DNA from: CAZZKG01 sp964654825
GTDB taxonomy: Bacteria > Gemmatimonadota > CAZMKB01
Direction: 5' to 3'
Length of the DNA: 54,000 bases
Assembly (NCBI GenBank): GCA_964654825.1
Contig: CAZZKG010000020.1
Coordinates: forward strand, 1 to 54,000
The notes beneath the pieces were generated by a model. That model searched no databases. It was not told where the DNA came from and was given only the letters and a program-made list of their open reading frames with translations. This document shows positions 44,423 through 52,700 of the stretch, in pieces. Made by a program: the position numbers and the translations under genes. Each line of letters starts with the position of its first letter. The stretch's first letter is position 1.

Positions 44423-45705
44423 TTCTTCTTCTTCTCCATTCCCGGGAGCTGGTTCCAGCTTCGTATCCGTTCGACGAACTCTTCGCGGTCCTGCAGGGCC
44501 TTCGAGGTGACCGTGGTGAGCACTGTGTCCCCTTCGGAAACACCTGAAAGGATCTCCGCTTCCTCGAAACTCGAGAGGCCTATCTCGACTCGTTTCGGTT
44601 CCGGTTCGCCGCCTCTGAGTTGAATGACCATCCTTATGGGATTGGCATTCTCCCGATTCCCATCAGGTCGACTGCCGTGACCCGGTGCTCCGGACCCGCC
44701 CGACATCCGATCGCTTGGGGGAGCCATGCGCCTGTTGTGAGACATGTCTTCCGGAGGTCCCCCCATGATACGGGCGATACTCCTCGCGTCGGTGAGCGCT
44801 TCCCTTGGGACGAGAAGCGTGTTTTTCCTGTGGCCTGCTATGATCTCGATGCTCGCGTTCATACCGGCAAGCAGGAGACCTTCCGAGTTGTCCACCTCGA
44901 TGGTGACATCAAACGTGGTTACGTTTTGCTCGACTTTTGCCAGCGGGTGAATCCGCAGAACCTGTCCGGTGAATTCGCGATCAGGATAACTTTCCGCGAT
45001 GACCGTCGCCTTCTGGCCGATACTGATCTGGCCGATGTCGACCTCATCGATTGAAGCTCTCACGTATACCCGTGACATGTCGGCGATCGTGGCGATTACC
45101 GTTCCCCCTGATACGGCCGAGATGCCCGAGGCGATGATGTGCCCCTTGTCGACGTATTTTTTGAGGACGATCCCGTCGGTAGGCGATTCGATCACCGTGT
45201 CATCGAGCTGTTCTCGGGCATCATCGAGGTTGGCTTTCGCTCTGACGAGATTCGAGTTGGCTTCTTCTCTGGCGAGAAGGGCCGCCTCGTGGTCCAGCTC
45301 TGAGATGAGTGCTTCCTGGTAGAGTTCGTTCTGCCGCTCGGCCTGCTTTCGGGCCTGTGAGAGCGAGATCTTCGCAACTTCGAGATCCGACTGTACCTGC
45401 CTGTAGTCATTCGCCGCGATGGTGTCATCGAGACGGCAGACGAGCTGTCCGGCTGAAACACGGTCACCTTCCTCGATCGGGAACTCGATGATTTCACCCG
45501 ATGCTTTTGATTTCAAATCCACGGTGAGGATCGGCTCGATAACGCCGGTAGCACTGACTGACACGACGAGATCTCCTCTCCGCACCACTGAACTTGATAT
45601 TCTCGTCGCCGTGTTCTCCTCTTCATCCGGGCCTGGGGAGAAGAATTTTACGGCGACGACGATTACGACCAGGAGAATGAAGAGAATAAAAAAGGTTTTC
45701 TTCAT
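44419..45705 (-). CDS. MacA/HlyD-type periplasmic adaptor
   Basis: 428 residues. One N-terminal membrane anchor (about 5-20), a lipoyl first half (VDLKSKASGEIIEFPIEEGDRVSAG split at 20 residues), a coiled-coil hairpin (about 95-165), a second lipoyl half (VIESPTDGIVLKKYV), a beta-barrel and a membrane-proximal domain. Between residues ~320 and ~355 there is an unusual Met/Gly/Pro/His-rich, probably flexible insertion (PPSDRMSGGSGAPGHGS). It is the first gene of the adaptor-permease-TonB receptor cluster; its ATGA overlaps the permease start. No strong promoter hexamers were found in the 225-nt upstream gap (45706-45930). Confidence 0.88.
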   Translation of the reverse strand: MKKTFFILFILLVVIVVAVKFFSPGPDEEENTATRISSSVVRRGDLVVSVSATGVIEPILTVDLKSKASGEIIEFPIEEGDRVSAGQLVCRLDDTIAANDYRQVQSDLEVAKISLSQARKQAERQNELYQEALISELDHEAALLAREEANSNLVRAKANLDDAREQLDDTVIESPTDGIVLKKYVDKGHIIASGISAVSGGTVIATIADMSRVYVRASIDEVDIGQISIGQKATVIAESYPDREFTGQVLRIHPLAKVEQNVTTFDVTIEVDNSEGLLLAGMNASIEIIAGHRKNTLLVPREALTDARSIARIMGGPPEDMSHNRRMAPPSDRMSGGSGAPGHGSRPDGNRENANPIRMVIQLRGGEPEPKRVEIGLSSFEEAEILSGVSEGDTVLTTVTSKALQDREEFVERIRSWNQLPGMEKKKK

Positions 45706-45930
45706 ACCGACTACCTATATGGCCCGCCGGATTGTGTAGTAGCTGTTGGACACCGGCTTATGTGCCACCAGGAAAGGGTTCCGCGTCTCGGGTAATGTAC
45801 CGGATTGAACGACAGAAAGTTCTGCCGGCACAATGTCGTTTTTTTACGTAAATCAATATAATCCTTGGAAGGACGGCTGTCCATGAGGATGAATTGGAGA
45901 TAGAGATATCAAGGAGGCACGAATTTTCCC

Positions 45931-48114
45931 TCACTCCACACCGGCCGGGAGATCTGAGAAGTAAATTTCCCAGTTTCCGTCCTGGTAATCCTGCCAGACG
46001 GTGTAAAAGGTATTGTCGTAGCCGGTGATGCGCGGATATGCTGAAAATGATGGTGTGAGGGCAAGTTGCATCTCATCCCCCCACGTGTCGCCCGCATCGG
46101 TGCTCACAGCCCAATAGATCTGCCCTTCGCCATCACGGTAGTCCTCCCACACGATAACAGCACTGTCGCCGGATGCAGCGATGTCGGGATGCCATCCGCC
46201 GGCAGTACTCGTGGAGATCTGCTGCGGTGTGGAGAAATTATCCCCACCGTCGGTACTCCTGCGGTATTTGATCTGCCACACTCCGGCTTCGTGATCGGCC
46301 CAGACAACCGAGATTACTCCGCCGTAGTTCGTAATCCTGGGGTCGGTCGAGGGCCCCGGCCCGCTATCGAGAATCTCCCATCGCTCCACGTGGAGATCGG
46401 ATTCGGCAAACCGCAGGTAACTGATGAATCCGCTGTCTTTCGAGTGCAGATCGAAAACCAGGTGCAGCCGCCCATCGCCAGCCGCCAGTTGCGGAGTCCG
46501 GTAGAAGTATCCATCCTCGCGGTAATCGGGAAGGATCAACTCCCGGTCGTTGATCTCCTTCCCTTCGACAACTCTGCCGAGGCTAATCTGACCACCACCG
46601 TCGGTCCATGTGGTCCAGACACCGGACTCCCCGGTAGCGAGTCCCGGAGTATTTGCCACGAGCTTTCCCAGATTTTCGAATCCCTGTTCCGACCAGTTTG
46701 ATCGGGTATCTCGTTTTATCTGGTTCACTCCCCAGCGGATTTCTTTTTTCCCAGGGAAGGAAAATGTCGCGTAACCGTTTACCATCACTACAAGACCGCC
46801 GTCCGCGTCATTTTCCAGGTCGGCAGTAATGGGAGTTCCGCCTACGAAGAGTTTGAAGCTGTTTCCGGCGATGTACCCATCCCCGTCCCACAATCCGAAA
46901 GCCCCTGTGACGTCGGATGGGAAATGTTTCCGGTAATAATGGAAGTCAGCGAGTATGGTGTCCGGCTCACTCCAGGAATCCCCCTGGTTTGTGCTCTCGA
47001 TATACATGATATTGTGTGAATCAGTAATCCCCCCGGTCTCCTGTTCGGACCAGACGATGTACACCCCCGTACTGTCGGCAAGAATCGAGGGGAATGTCGA
47101 TGCCCCGGCCGAATCAGTCAGTCTCGTCATGCCTTGCCGGGACCGGGGTTTTTCAACAGTTGGTCTCATGGGTACGGGTGACTCGAACATCTCCGTAAGG
47201 ACCCGCCCCTCGGAATAAGGAGTATCGAAGCCGAGGACGTAAGCCACAGTAGAGGCGATGTCAATGAGGAGACAATCAGTGCTGAACTCGGCACCCTGCA
47301 TGACGTCGGGTCCGAGCGCGAGAAAGAACACGTGACGGTTCGAGTGATCGGGGCCGCCATGGATAGAGATGTCACGAGGACTTCTGCCGTGATCGGTGGT
47401 CGCGATGAGAAGTGTTTTGTCCTGGTAGATGGGATTGGCCTGGATGTTCTGCCAGAGGTCGAGCACGAGGGAGTCCGCGACCATGATGGCATCCAGATAT
47501 TCCTGGAACGTTCCCCAATGTCCCTCGTAGTCGACCCGTCTCAGGTTGATGAGTGCGAGCGAAGGGTGATCCTGGGCCGCAACCTGGTAGAAGCGCTGCA
47601 TCGTCTCAACATCACTTCTCCCCACACCAAATTCTAAACTGGCGCCGTAATTCTCACCCCACAAGGGGTGAAGCGAGTAATCACAGGTGCTCAACTGATT
47701 CTTTCCGGAGATGATCCAGGTTTCACTCCGTGGCAGATCGAAATATTTCCGGTACAGCTCGAAGATCGTCGGGCGGTGTTCTCGCGCGTTGCCGGAGATG
47801 CTTCCTACACTGAGAGGTATGTTGGAGCGTACGCCGGTGATCATCGCCAGGTGGCCGGTCGTCGTGACAGGCCAGCCCGAAGTGTAACACTGGGTGTAGA
47901 TCGTCCCCTGTGGCCTCAGGTCGTTCCACATGTGCGGGATATTCAGGTGGAGCGGATCATCGAATGCTTCCTCATTCCTCAACCCGTCGATGACGAGGAT
48001 AATCACGTTTTCGGTAGTAAAAGGTGCCGCAGAAGAAATTCCGGCTCCTCCGCAAAGTGAAAACAGAAGTAAGAGCGTGATTACAGCGATGGTGTTACGG
48101 TCGGGGCTCTTCAT
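45931..48114 (-). CDS. Alkaline-phosphatase-fold hydrolase fused to BNR/sialidase-like repeats
   Basis: 727 residues from ATG 48114 (GAGGT eight bases upstream). Signal peptide, then residues ~35-330 of the alkaline phosphatase/phosphodiesterase superfamily: VIILVIDGLR (metal Asp), TTTGHLAMITG (nucleophile region), RVDYEGHWG, ATTDHGRSP and GGPDHSNRH. The second half has BNR-type repeats with Asp-box-like sequences (STNQGDSWSEP, STDGGDNFSTP, STDAGDTWGDE), as in sialidases and other surface propellers. A secreted enzyme that may hydrolyse phosphate or sulfate esters, with the propeller binding the substrate. Substrate unknown. It follows the FkbM gene by 89 nt. Confidence 0.85.
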   Translation of the reverse strand: MKSPDRNTIAVITLLLLFSLCGGAGISSAAPFTTENVIILVIDGLRNEEAFDDPLHLNIPHMWNDLRPQGTIYTQCYTSGWPVTTTGHLAMITGVRSNIPLSVGSISGNAREHRPTIFELYRKYFDLPRSETWIISGKNQLSTCDYSLHPLWGENYGASLEFGVGRSDVETMQRFYQVAAQDHPSLALINLRRVDYEGHWGTFQEYLDAIMVADSLVLDLWQNIQANPIYQDKTLLIATTDHGRSPRDISIHGGPDHSNRHVFFLALGPDVMQGAEFSTDCLLIDIASTVAYVLGFDTPYSEGRVLTEMFESPVPMRPTVEKPRSRQGMTRLTDSAGASTFPSILADSTGVYIVWSEQETGGITDSHNIMYIESTNQGDSWSEPDTILADFHYYRKHFPSDVTGAFGLWDGDGYIAGNSFKLFVGGTPITADLENDADGGLVVMVNGYATFSFPGKKEIRWGVNQIKRDTRSNWSEQGFENLGKLVANTPGLATGESGVWTTWTDGGGQISLGRVVEGKEINDRELILPDYREDGYFYRTPQLAAGDGRLHLVFDLHSKDSGFISYLRFAESDLHVERWEILDSGPGPSTDPRITNYGGVISVVWADHEAGVWQIKYRRSTDGGDNFSTPQQISTSTAGGWHPDIAASGDSAVIVWEDYRDGEGQIYWAVSTDAGDTWGDEMQLALTPSFSAYPRITGYDNTFYTVWQDYQDGNWEIYFSDLPAGVE

Positions 48115-48203
48115 AAACAGATACCTCACGGGACTCTTCTCGATAGTGAACCTGCTGATTCAATTCTACCTCAAAAGGAGACTTTTGTCAACGTAGCCCG
48201 CGT

Positions 48204-49124
48204 CTATTTCTGGAGGAGAAGGATCAGGTCGCCTCGTCCCGCGGCCTTGTTCCTGCAGCGCTCGATGAGCTCCTGTGGCCTGGTACAGGGAGTGATCTCT
48301 CCCGAATCTTCGATTGTCCGGATCGTGAAACCGAAATCCCGGATCTTCCTGAGTAACTCGGCGGGGTCGGTCCCCATGTTGCGGAGTCCGAATGGCCAGA
48401 ATTCCATGATGATCTGTGGCCGATTACGCCTGAGGGTCCTCTCGGCACCTTCGAAAATGAGACCTTCCGCCCCCTGGGTATCCGTCTTGATGAAGTCAAC
48501 CCTGAAATCACCGATTTCATCTTCGAGAAAACCATCCAGCGTCATCGTTTCCACTTCGACGGAGCCGGCGATGATCGGCATGTTCTTATTCGACAGTGAC
48601 GGCCCGCCGAAATTGATCTTGTCGAGAAATAATTCCAGCTTTCTGCGTCTGTTCGAGATGGCTCTGTTGATAGGGGTAACGTTGTGGTATTCGTTTACCT
48701 CGACGTTCTTCACGAGGAGCTCGTAGTTGGCCGGTGCCGGCTCGAAGGCGTACACATGGCCTTCACCTCGCATAAGTTTCGCTGCCATCAGAGTGTAATA
48801 ACCGACGTTTGCTCCGATATCGAGTACGACCATCCCCGGTTTCACCAGTTTTTGAAACAGGTCCGTTCCCGGTCCTTCGTGCACACCCTTTACGAGGAAC
48901 GGGACAAGCCCCTCGTCACTGGAATCGACGAACATCGTGCTTCCCTGACACTCAAATGAGATGATCCCATCCGGGACAGCTCTCCGGTAGACTGCCCGGT
49001 AGAGGGGGAGGATACCGGGAATCCTCGTGAGCCCTTTCCCGCGAAGAGTTCTGATGATTTTCAAAAAAAGCGAGAAGAGCATCCTTCTCAACAGGCCGGT
49101 TTGTTTATCTGTCTGTTTCATCAA
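48204..49124 (-). CDS. FkbM-family SAM-dependent methyltransferase
   Basis: 306 residues. The SAM-binding motif VLDIGANVGYYTLMA (about 98-112), an acidic motif II (VYAFEPAPANYELL) and the FkbM hallmark VDFIKTDTQGAEGLIFEGAE are all visible. FkbM proteins O-methylate sugars or other hydroxyls, often in surface polysaccharide or natural-product clusters. A ~60-residue N-terminal part with a helix (LRRMLFSLFLKII) may touch the membrane. No sugar cluster surrounds it, so the substrate is unknown. Confidence 0.88.
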   Translation of the reverse strand: MMKQTDKQTGLLRRMLFSLFLKIIRTLRGKGLTRIPGILPLYRAVYRRAVPDGIISFECQGSTMFVDSSDEGLVPFLVKGVHEGPGTDLFQKLVKPGMVVLDIGANVGYYTLMAAKLMRGEGHVYAFEPAPANYELLVKNVEVNEYHNVTPINRAISNRRRKLELFLDKINFGGPSLSNKNMPIIAGSVEVETMTLDGFLEDEIGDFRVDFIKTDTQGAEGLIFEGAERTLRRNRPQIIMEFWPFGLRNMGTDPAELLRKIRDFGFTIRTIEDSGEITPCTRPQELIERCRNKAAGRGDLILLLQK

Positions 49125-49181
49125 TCACAGCCCTCACTCCCGGCACCGAAGGGGGTATCGGTTTCATCCCTTTGATACGTA

Positions 49182-49583
49182 TCAGGTCGCTCTGATTCGT
49201 TTCAGGATTTCATGCATCACGTGCTGGTTCGCAAACAGCTGCCAGATAGCTACTAAGTTCGAATCGACAATGACTCGCCACGCCGCCGGAACACTCCAGT
49301 GGTTGTCCGGTTTTAGCTCTCCATTCTGCACGAATGTACCGCCGGCCCGACCCAACAGGATCACCGTGCCCTTATCCTCGAACCGCTCGGACACCTCTAT
49401 CTGGAAGTCCGGTACCATGTCGAAATACTTTTGCCAGTTGGACTTCATTTGATCCCTGCCAACATAGTCGGAACCGTTGGTATCAACGAACATGTGCTCC
49501 GGGGTCATAAGGCCAGCCAAACGATTGACATCTCCCGCATTACTGGCTGCCACGAATGCGCCAGCCACTTTCAGAGGGGTCAT
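49182..49583 (-). CDS. SnoaL/NTF2-fold small protein
   Basis: 133 residues from ATG 49583 (AAGGAGG nine bases upstream; the frame to 49664 lacks support). The cone-like NTF2/SnoaL pattern is seen: an N-terminal helix (VAGAFVAASNAGD), LAGLMTPEHMFVDTNG, a WQKYFDMVPDFQIEV helix-strand and closing strands (AAWRVIVDSNLVAIWQLF). Such proteins are ketosteroid-isomerase-like enzymes or binding proteins; the reaction is unknown. Codes on the same strand as the FkbM gene, 57 nt upstream of it. Confidence 0.8.
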   Translation of the reverse strand: MTPLKVAGAFVAASNAGDVNRLAGLMTPEHMFVDTNGSDYVGRDQMKSNWQKYFDMVPDFQIEVSERFEDKGTVILLGRAGGTFVQNGELKPDNHWSVPAAWRVIVDSNLVAIWQLFANQHVMHEILKRIRAT

Positions 49584-49815
49584 GGGGCTTTGCCTCCTTG
49601 CCGGCTTGACAGGTATGCGGTAGGCTTCGACAATATAAGACCGTTTCAAGAATCTGTTTCTCATGAGACATCCGTTCTGGATATTCTAAAACCCTGTCAT
49701 AAATGATATTAAATTTGAAGCTCTACATGTCGTATAAGGTTGAAGACGGCATTCCTATTGGTGATCTATACTCACCAAGTGGATATCCGTCCGGGACTGT
49801 GTGTGTGATCGGAAT

Positions 49816-50168
49816 CTAAACTGTATATTCGGCAGGCACTGTATAATTTGCATGCCCAATTACAGTTTTTTCAGTACCATCAAGATGGATGACAAGTGTA
49901 ATAAGTCCGAATTGTTTGGGGAGAGTCCACCGCTTTGTGATTGTATAAGTGACAGTGACCTGTTCACCACGAGTAGCCTCAACTTTTTTAGGTATTACAT
50001 ATAATGTGAGGTACTTGTCCTGATCGAAGTAGTCTACCCCCATGTCACTCCTTGTACTATCAGTGTCGAGTAAGTAAGGGTCTCCACTATCTATGCAAGG
50101 GGATCCCCAAAAGAGTCTGTAATCATACCTTTCAGGATTAACGAATAGTGGATTAAAGTGGTCTGGTT
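49816..50168 (-). pseudogene. C-terminal fragment of a parallel beta-helix exoprotein
   Basis: The minus-strand frame reads from about 50168 to TAG at 49816 without a proper start: HFNPLFVNPERYDYRLFWG, SPCIDSGDP, MGVDYFDQDKYL, then a ~55-residue beta domain (PKKVEATRGEQVTVTY ... EYTV). The SPCIDxGDP motif is characteristic of the end of surface right-handed beta-helix proteins. The helix part upstream is gone, cut by the IS91-type remnant region. An internal ATG at 50043 is unlikely to be a real start. Confidence 0.6.
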
Positions 50169-50212
50169 GTCAAGACCAAAGTTCAACCTGATTTAAGGTG
50201 GAGCTCCTTGAT

Positions 50213-50500
50213 TATTTCTACATCCACTGCCTCAGCCCCGCTGGATCCCTTTCGGTAACCACTACCTCTTTCCCGTAAAAGCGCTCTCGAAAGTGTTCCG
50301 TGGCAAGTTTATCAACCACCTCAAGAAAGGTTATGAAAAATGGGATCTCACATTCCCCGAAAAGACCGCTCAATGGGAAACACAATCTGATTTCTCAAAT
50401 CTCTTCGATCAGCTCTGGGAAAATGAGTGAGTGGTCTACTGCAAATTACCCGTCTCAGGATCTCATATTGTCCTCTCTCGAATACTCTTTTTTGATGCCT
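50213..50500 (+). pseudogene. IS91-family transposase fragment (second type)
   Basis: One frame reads RWIPFGNHYLFPVKALSKVF, GKFINHLKKGYEKWDLTFPE and, after an in-frame TGA (50431-50433, where relatives have Trp), VVYCKLPVSGSHIVLS. This is the central part of an IS91-type transposase, from a different subgroup than the 36-kb copy. Both ends are missing. The following sequence to 50796 holds no supported gene. Confidence 0.65.
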
Positions 50501-50796
50501 TTGCAAAAGACACCAGTGAGCTTATATGTCAACTGGTGCTGCAAACGTGGATGAATATCGCTTCTGTTATTGCCTCGAAGTGTTTATTTCACTCCTCTCA
50601 CTCAAACATGAACCACTACAGAATACTCTTCTATTCTCCTTTTTCACCTGTCTTCCGCTTCCCTATTAACAGATGGGCCTTATTCAATACGCATAGAGAT
50701 CCGCTCAGTGGTTCACTCCAACTCATTTTATCCGTAATTCCTTGTTTCACTACAGATAAAATGCTATTCATCAGGTAGGCACCTTGCTAGATACCA

Positions 50797-51165
50797 TCAC
50801 GGATCGAGCTGCACCACCGCAAGCACCACCTCTGTGTCTCCCACGACACGGCTCCGATGACCCTTGCCCGTGGTGTCCTCCACGAGAGTGATGCTGCCCG
50901 GACCGAAGCGTCGAATCTCCCCATCGCTTGCCTCTGCCTCGACCGCCCCCTGCATGTACAACATGAACTGACGCTTCGGCGCAGGGTGCCAGTCGCCGAA
51001 CCAGCCTGGGTCACCCCCGATGAAACCGAAGTGTGAGCTTGCCATGAACTCAGACATCCTCATTGGAGGTGCCGGCGGAGCGAAGATCGCATCCTCCATT
51101 CCCACTTCCACGTCTTCAAAATGCGACTCACCATCTGCATCTGCGTACAAGCGCGTATACTTCAC
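50797..51165 (-). CDS. Cupin-domain protein (gene-cassette product)
   Basis: 122 residues of one small beta-barrel: the cupin pattern is seen in FGDWHPAPKRQFMLYMQGAVE (part shown), the turn FGPGSITLVEDTTGKGHRS and the closing strand VVLAVVQLD. Metal-binding His/Glu of classical cupins are only partly present (His, Gln/Glu, His). The start is GTG 51165 with GGGAGG just upstream. It begins 46 nt after the R'-like end of an attC site, on the same strand as all other cassette genes here. Function unknown. Confidence 0.75.
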   Translation of the reverse strand: MKYTRLYADADGESHFEDVEVGMEDAIFAPPAPPMRMSEFMASSHFGFIGGDPGWFGDWHPAPKRQFMLYMQGAVEAEASDGEIRRFGPGSITLVEDTTGKGHRSRVVGDTEVVLAVVQLDP

Positions 51166-51211
51166 GGACCTCCCCCATCAGCTCACTATTCGTTGTCGGG
51201 CAGGCGCTCCA

Positions 51212-51340
51212 CCTAATGTACCGGGCGTTAAGCTGCGAGGCGTTCTGGCACCGCCTTTGTTGAGGGTGGGGTATACGCGCCGCAAAAGTGTTACACACAC
51301 AAAGGCCGTGACAGGGGGATCGTCAGCACAGGCGGCGTGA
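51212..51340 (-). repeat. attC-like site, right part of a split site
   Basis: Read on the minus strand it holds CTGACGATCC, GTCACGGCCTTTG, a long variable stem, then CAGCTTAACG and a CATTAGG end (R'-like). It matches the complete site at 53820-53953 block by block but lacks the GYCTAAC end, which is found at 51975-51981 beyond an inserted element. Confidence 0.65.
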
Positions 51341-51423
51341 TACTTATTGAGGCCCCCTCCCTGACATACTACTTTCAAAGGGGCATATCGGCGGAGTTCA
51401 ATTTTACCAGAAAAGGAGGCCTC

Positions 51424-51620
51424 ATGCGATTCTATACCGCTGGGCATTACTACTGCGGGGTCGATCTCCATACCAGATCCCTATACATCTGTAACCTCGA
51501 TCAGGACGGAGAGGTTCTCGTCCACCAAAAGCTCCTGGCAGATCCGGATGCTTTCCTCTCCCTCAATAGCTCCCTATCGTTATGACATCGCCGTCGAATG
51601 CGTCTTCACATGGTTGTGAC
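51424..51620 (+). pseudogene. IS110-family transposase, N-terminal fragment
   Basis: AAAAGGAGG precedes ATG 51424. The first ~45 residues (RFYTAGHYYCGVDLHTRSLY, ICNLDQDGEVLVHQ) carry the first catalytic Asp of the DEDD domain (GVDLH). The frame then shifts: APYRYDIAVECVFTW follows in the next frame and ends at TGA. All later motifs are lost. Confidence 0.7.
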
Positions 51621-51699
51621 TCACTCTCCATCCTGGCTCACCGCCTCGGCCGAGCTGTCTATTACATGCTACTTCATCCTGCCCCTCACCCGAGCCCGA

Positions 51700-51960
51700 A
51701 GCTAACTGGCGAACGCTACAGCGTTCAGCCCTCCTTGTGAGTGGGACGGTATGAGGGCACCGATGTGTTTCCAGGTCTCGAAGCTTTTGCTTCGTAAGTC
51801 CATCTCTCTTGGATTGTGAACCTCAATACGTGTTTGGTACGGGGCGCATGCCCTGCTACCCATGGGGAAACAAAGTCAGGACATCACGCTCGGTTCGTAG
51901 GCATTGCCTGAACCTACGGTCTTACGACCACCCAAGGGTGAAATATTGCTCTTGACAAAT
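51700..51960 (+). ncRNA. Hairpin-rich non-coding end of the IS1111-type remnant
   Basis: Successive hairpins without an open frame: GAACGC/GCGTTC (51711-51726), CGAAGC/GCTTCG (51779-51794, T4 loop), GGGC/GCCC near 51841-51853, CGTAGG/CCTACG (51896-51918). In IS1111-group elements the guide RNA is coded in the end downstream of the transposase, so this may be a bridge-RNA relic. No expression evidence. Confidence 0.4.
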
Positions 51961-51974
51961 TGGGCCTCATACGT

Positions 51975-51981
51975 GTTAGAC
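51975..51981 (-). repeat. attC R'' core, left part of the split site
   Basis: GTCTAAC on the minus strand, 5 nt after the higA stop codon, matching the integron RYYYAAC core. The remainder of this attC continues at 51340 on the far side of the inserted element. Confidence 0.6.
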
Positions 51982-51986
51982 TAATT

Positions 51987-52310
51987 TTAACGCGCAATAT
52001 TAGGTTGTTGACTAACTCTTTCTAGAACTTCAACTTCATTGACTAAGCGTTTACCAAGTTTGTCTTTTTCTAACTCAAGGTCGAAATGGGATTGAAGATT
52101 AAGCCAGAATTGAGCTGTCGTGCCGAAGTAACGAGAAAGACGAAGAGCGGTGTCGGCGGTGATAGAGCGCTTACCGTGGACAATTTCATTAATTCGCCGT
52201 GGGGGGACGCTTATATCCTTAGCCAAACGATACTGACTAAGATTCAAGGGTAACAGGAATTCTTCAAGGAGGATTTCTCCAGGATGAGTCGGTAGTAATT
52301 TTTTAGTCAT
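51987..52310 (-). CDS. higA: HigA-type antitoxin
   Basis: 107 residues with a HTH_3/XRE domain: HPGEILLEEFLLPLNLSQYRLA, the recognition helix region VPPRRINEIVHGKRSITA and ALRLSRYFGTTAQFWLNLQ, the standard HigA sequence pattern. It should bind and neutralise the adjacent HigB toxin and repress the shared promoter. GGAGG lies six bases before the ATG. It follows the toxin gene by 10 nt, the usual toxin-first order of higBA. The pair occupies one integron cassette. Confidence 0.92.
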   Translation of the reverse strand: MTKKLLPTHPGEILLEEFLLPLNLSQYRLAKDISVPPRRINEIVHGKRSITADTALRLSRYFGTTAQFWLNLQSHFDLELEKDKLGKRLVNEVEVLERVSQQPNIAR

Positions 52311-52320
52311 TATATACCTC

Positions 52321-52602
52321 CTAATGATAATCAGTTATTTCAACATCAGAAGCATTACCATTGTGCCACTTAAAGCAGATCCGCCATTGGTTATTGATTC
52401 TGATGCTATATTGTCCTTTTCGATTCCCCGAGAGTTTTTCAAGTCCGTTTCCAGGTGGCGATCTCAGATCACTTAAATCTTCGGCGGCATCAAGGATCCA
52501 GAGTTTTCTTTGAGCTAAGCGTTGGACGATAGACGAGAAGTACTTGACACGCTCCCGGTTAAAAACCATTTCAGTTTTTTTGTCACGGAATGATATTATC
52601 AT
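52321..52602 (-). CDS. higB: HigB-type RelE-superfamily toxin
   Basis: 93 residues, full length: IISFRDKKTEMVF, IVQRLAQRKLWILDAA, LRSPPGNGLEKLSGNRKGQYSIRI (part) and QWRICFKWHNGNASDVEITDYH (part) give the complete RelE/HigB fold with the C-terminal basic and His residues used in mRNA cleavage on the ribosome. Translation stops 10 nt before higA. Its own promoter and a palindromic operator lie just upstream. Confidence 0.92.
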   Translation of the reverse strand: MIISFRDKKTEMVFNRERVKYFSSIVQRLAQRKLWILDAAEDLSDLRSPPGNGLEKLSGNRKGQYSIRINNQWRICFKWHNGNASDVEITDYH

Positions 52603-52608
52603 ACGTAT

Positions 52609-52637
52609 ATAATAACGCGTTACGTTAATGTTGTCAA
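52609..52637 (-). promoter_or_regulatory. higBA promoter with overlapping palindromes
   Basis: Minus strand: TTGACA, 17-nt spacer, TATTAT, only a few nt upstream of the higB start. The palindrome TAACGCGTTA (52613-52622) covers the -10 region, and ATACGTAT lies just downstream. These are likely HigA operators for autorepression. Confidence 0.65.
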
Positions 52638-52650
52638 GCGTTAATATTCA

Positions 52651-52700
52651 GTCTAACGGCTTGGCATCACCTGCGGGCAAAGCCCGCTGCCGATCTATAA
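52651..52700 (-). repeat. Half attC-like site between cassettes
   Basis: On the minus strand the stop of the upstream cassette gene is followed by GATGCCAAGCC and GTTAGAC, a good L'/R' half-site. The complementary R''/L'' half is not visible; instead the end of the gene holds a CGGGC/GCCCG stem. Probably a degenerate or recombined attC. Confidence 0.45.

Larger units (their letters stand above)
51340..51970 (+). mobile_element. IS110/IS1111-type element remnant inserted in an attC site
   Basis: About 630 nt bounded by matching short inverted repeats, GAGGCCC (51349-51355) and GGGCCTC (51962-51968). It contains the start of an IS110-type transposase and a hairpin-rich non-coding tail; the central part of the gene is deleted. 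Both flanks are pieces of one attC site. A known subgroup of IS1111 elements targets attC sites, which fits. Confidence 0.6.

Noticed and set aside
50431..50778. 115-codon plus-strand open frame
   Set aside because: Only its first ~20 codons match IS91 transposase; the rest is chance open frame with no ribosome site.
51700..51960. tRNA or CRISPR in the hairpin-rich stretch
   Set aside because: No cloverleaf with TTC loop and acceptor stem, and no regularly spaced repeats.
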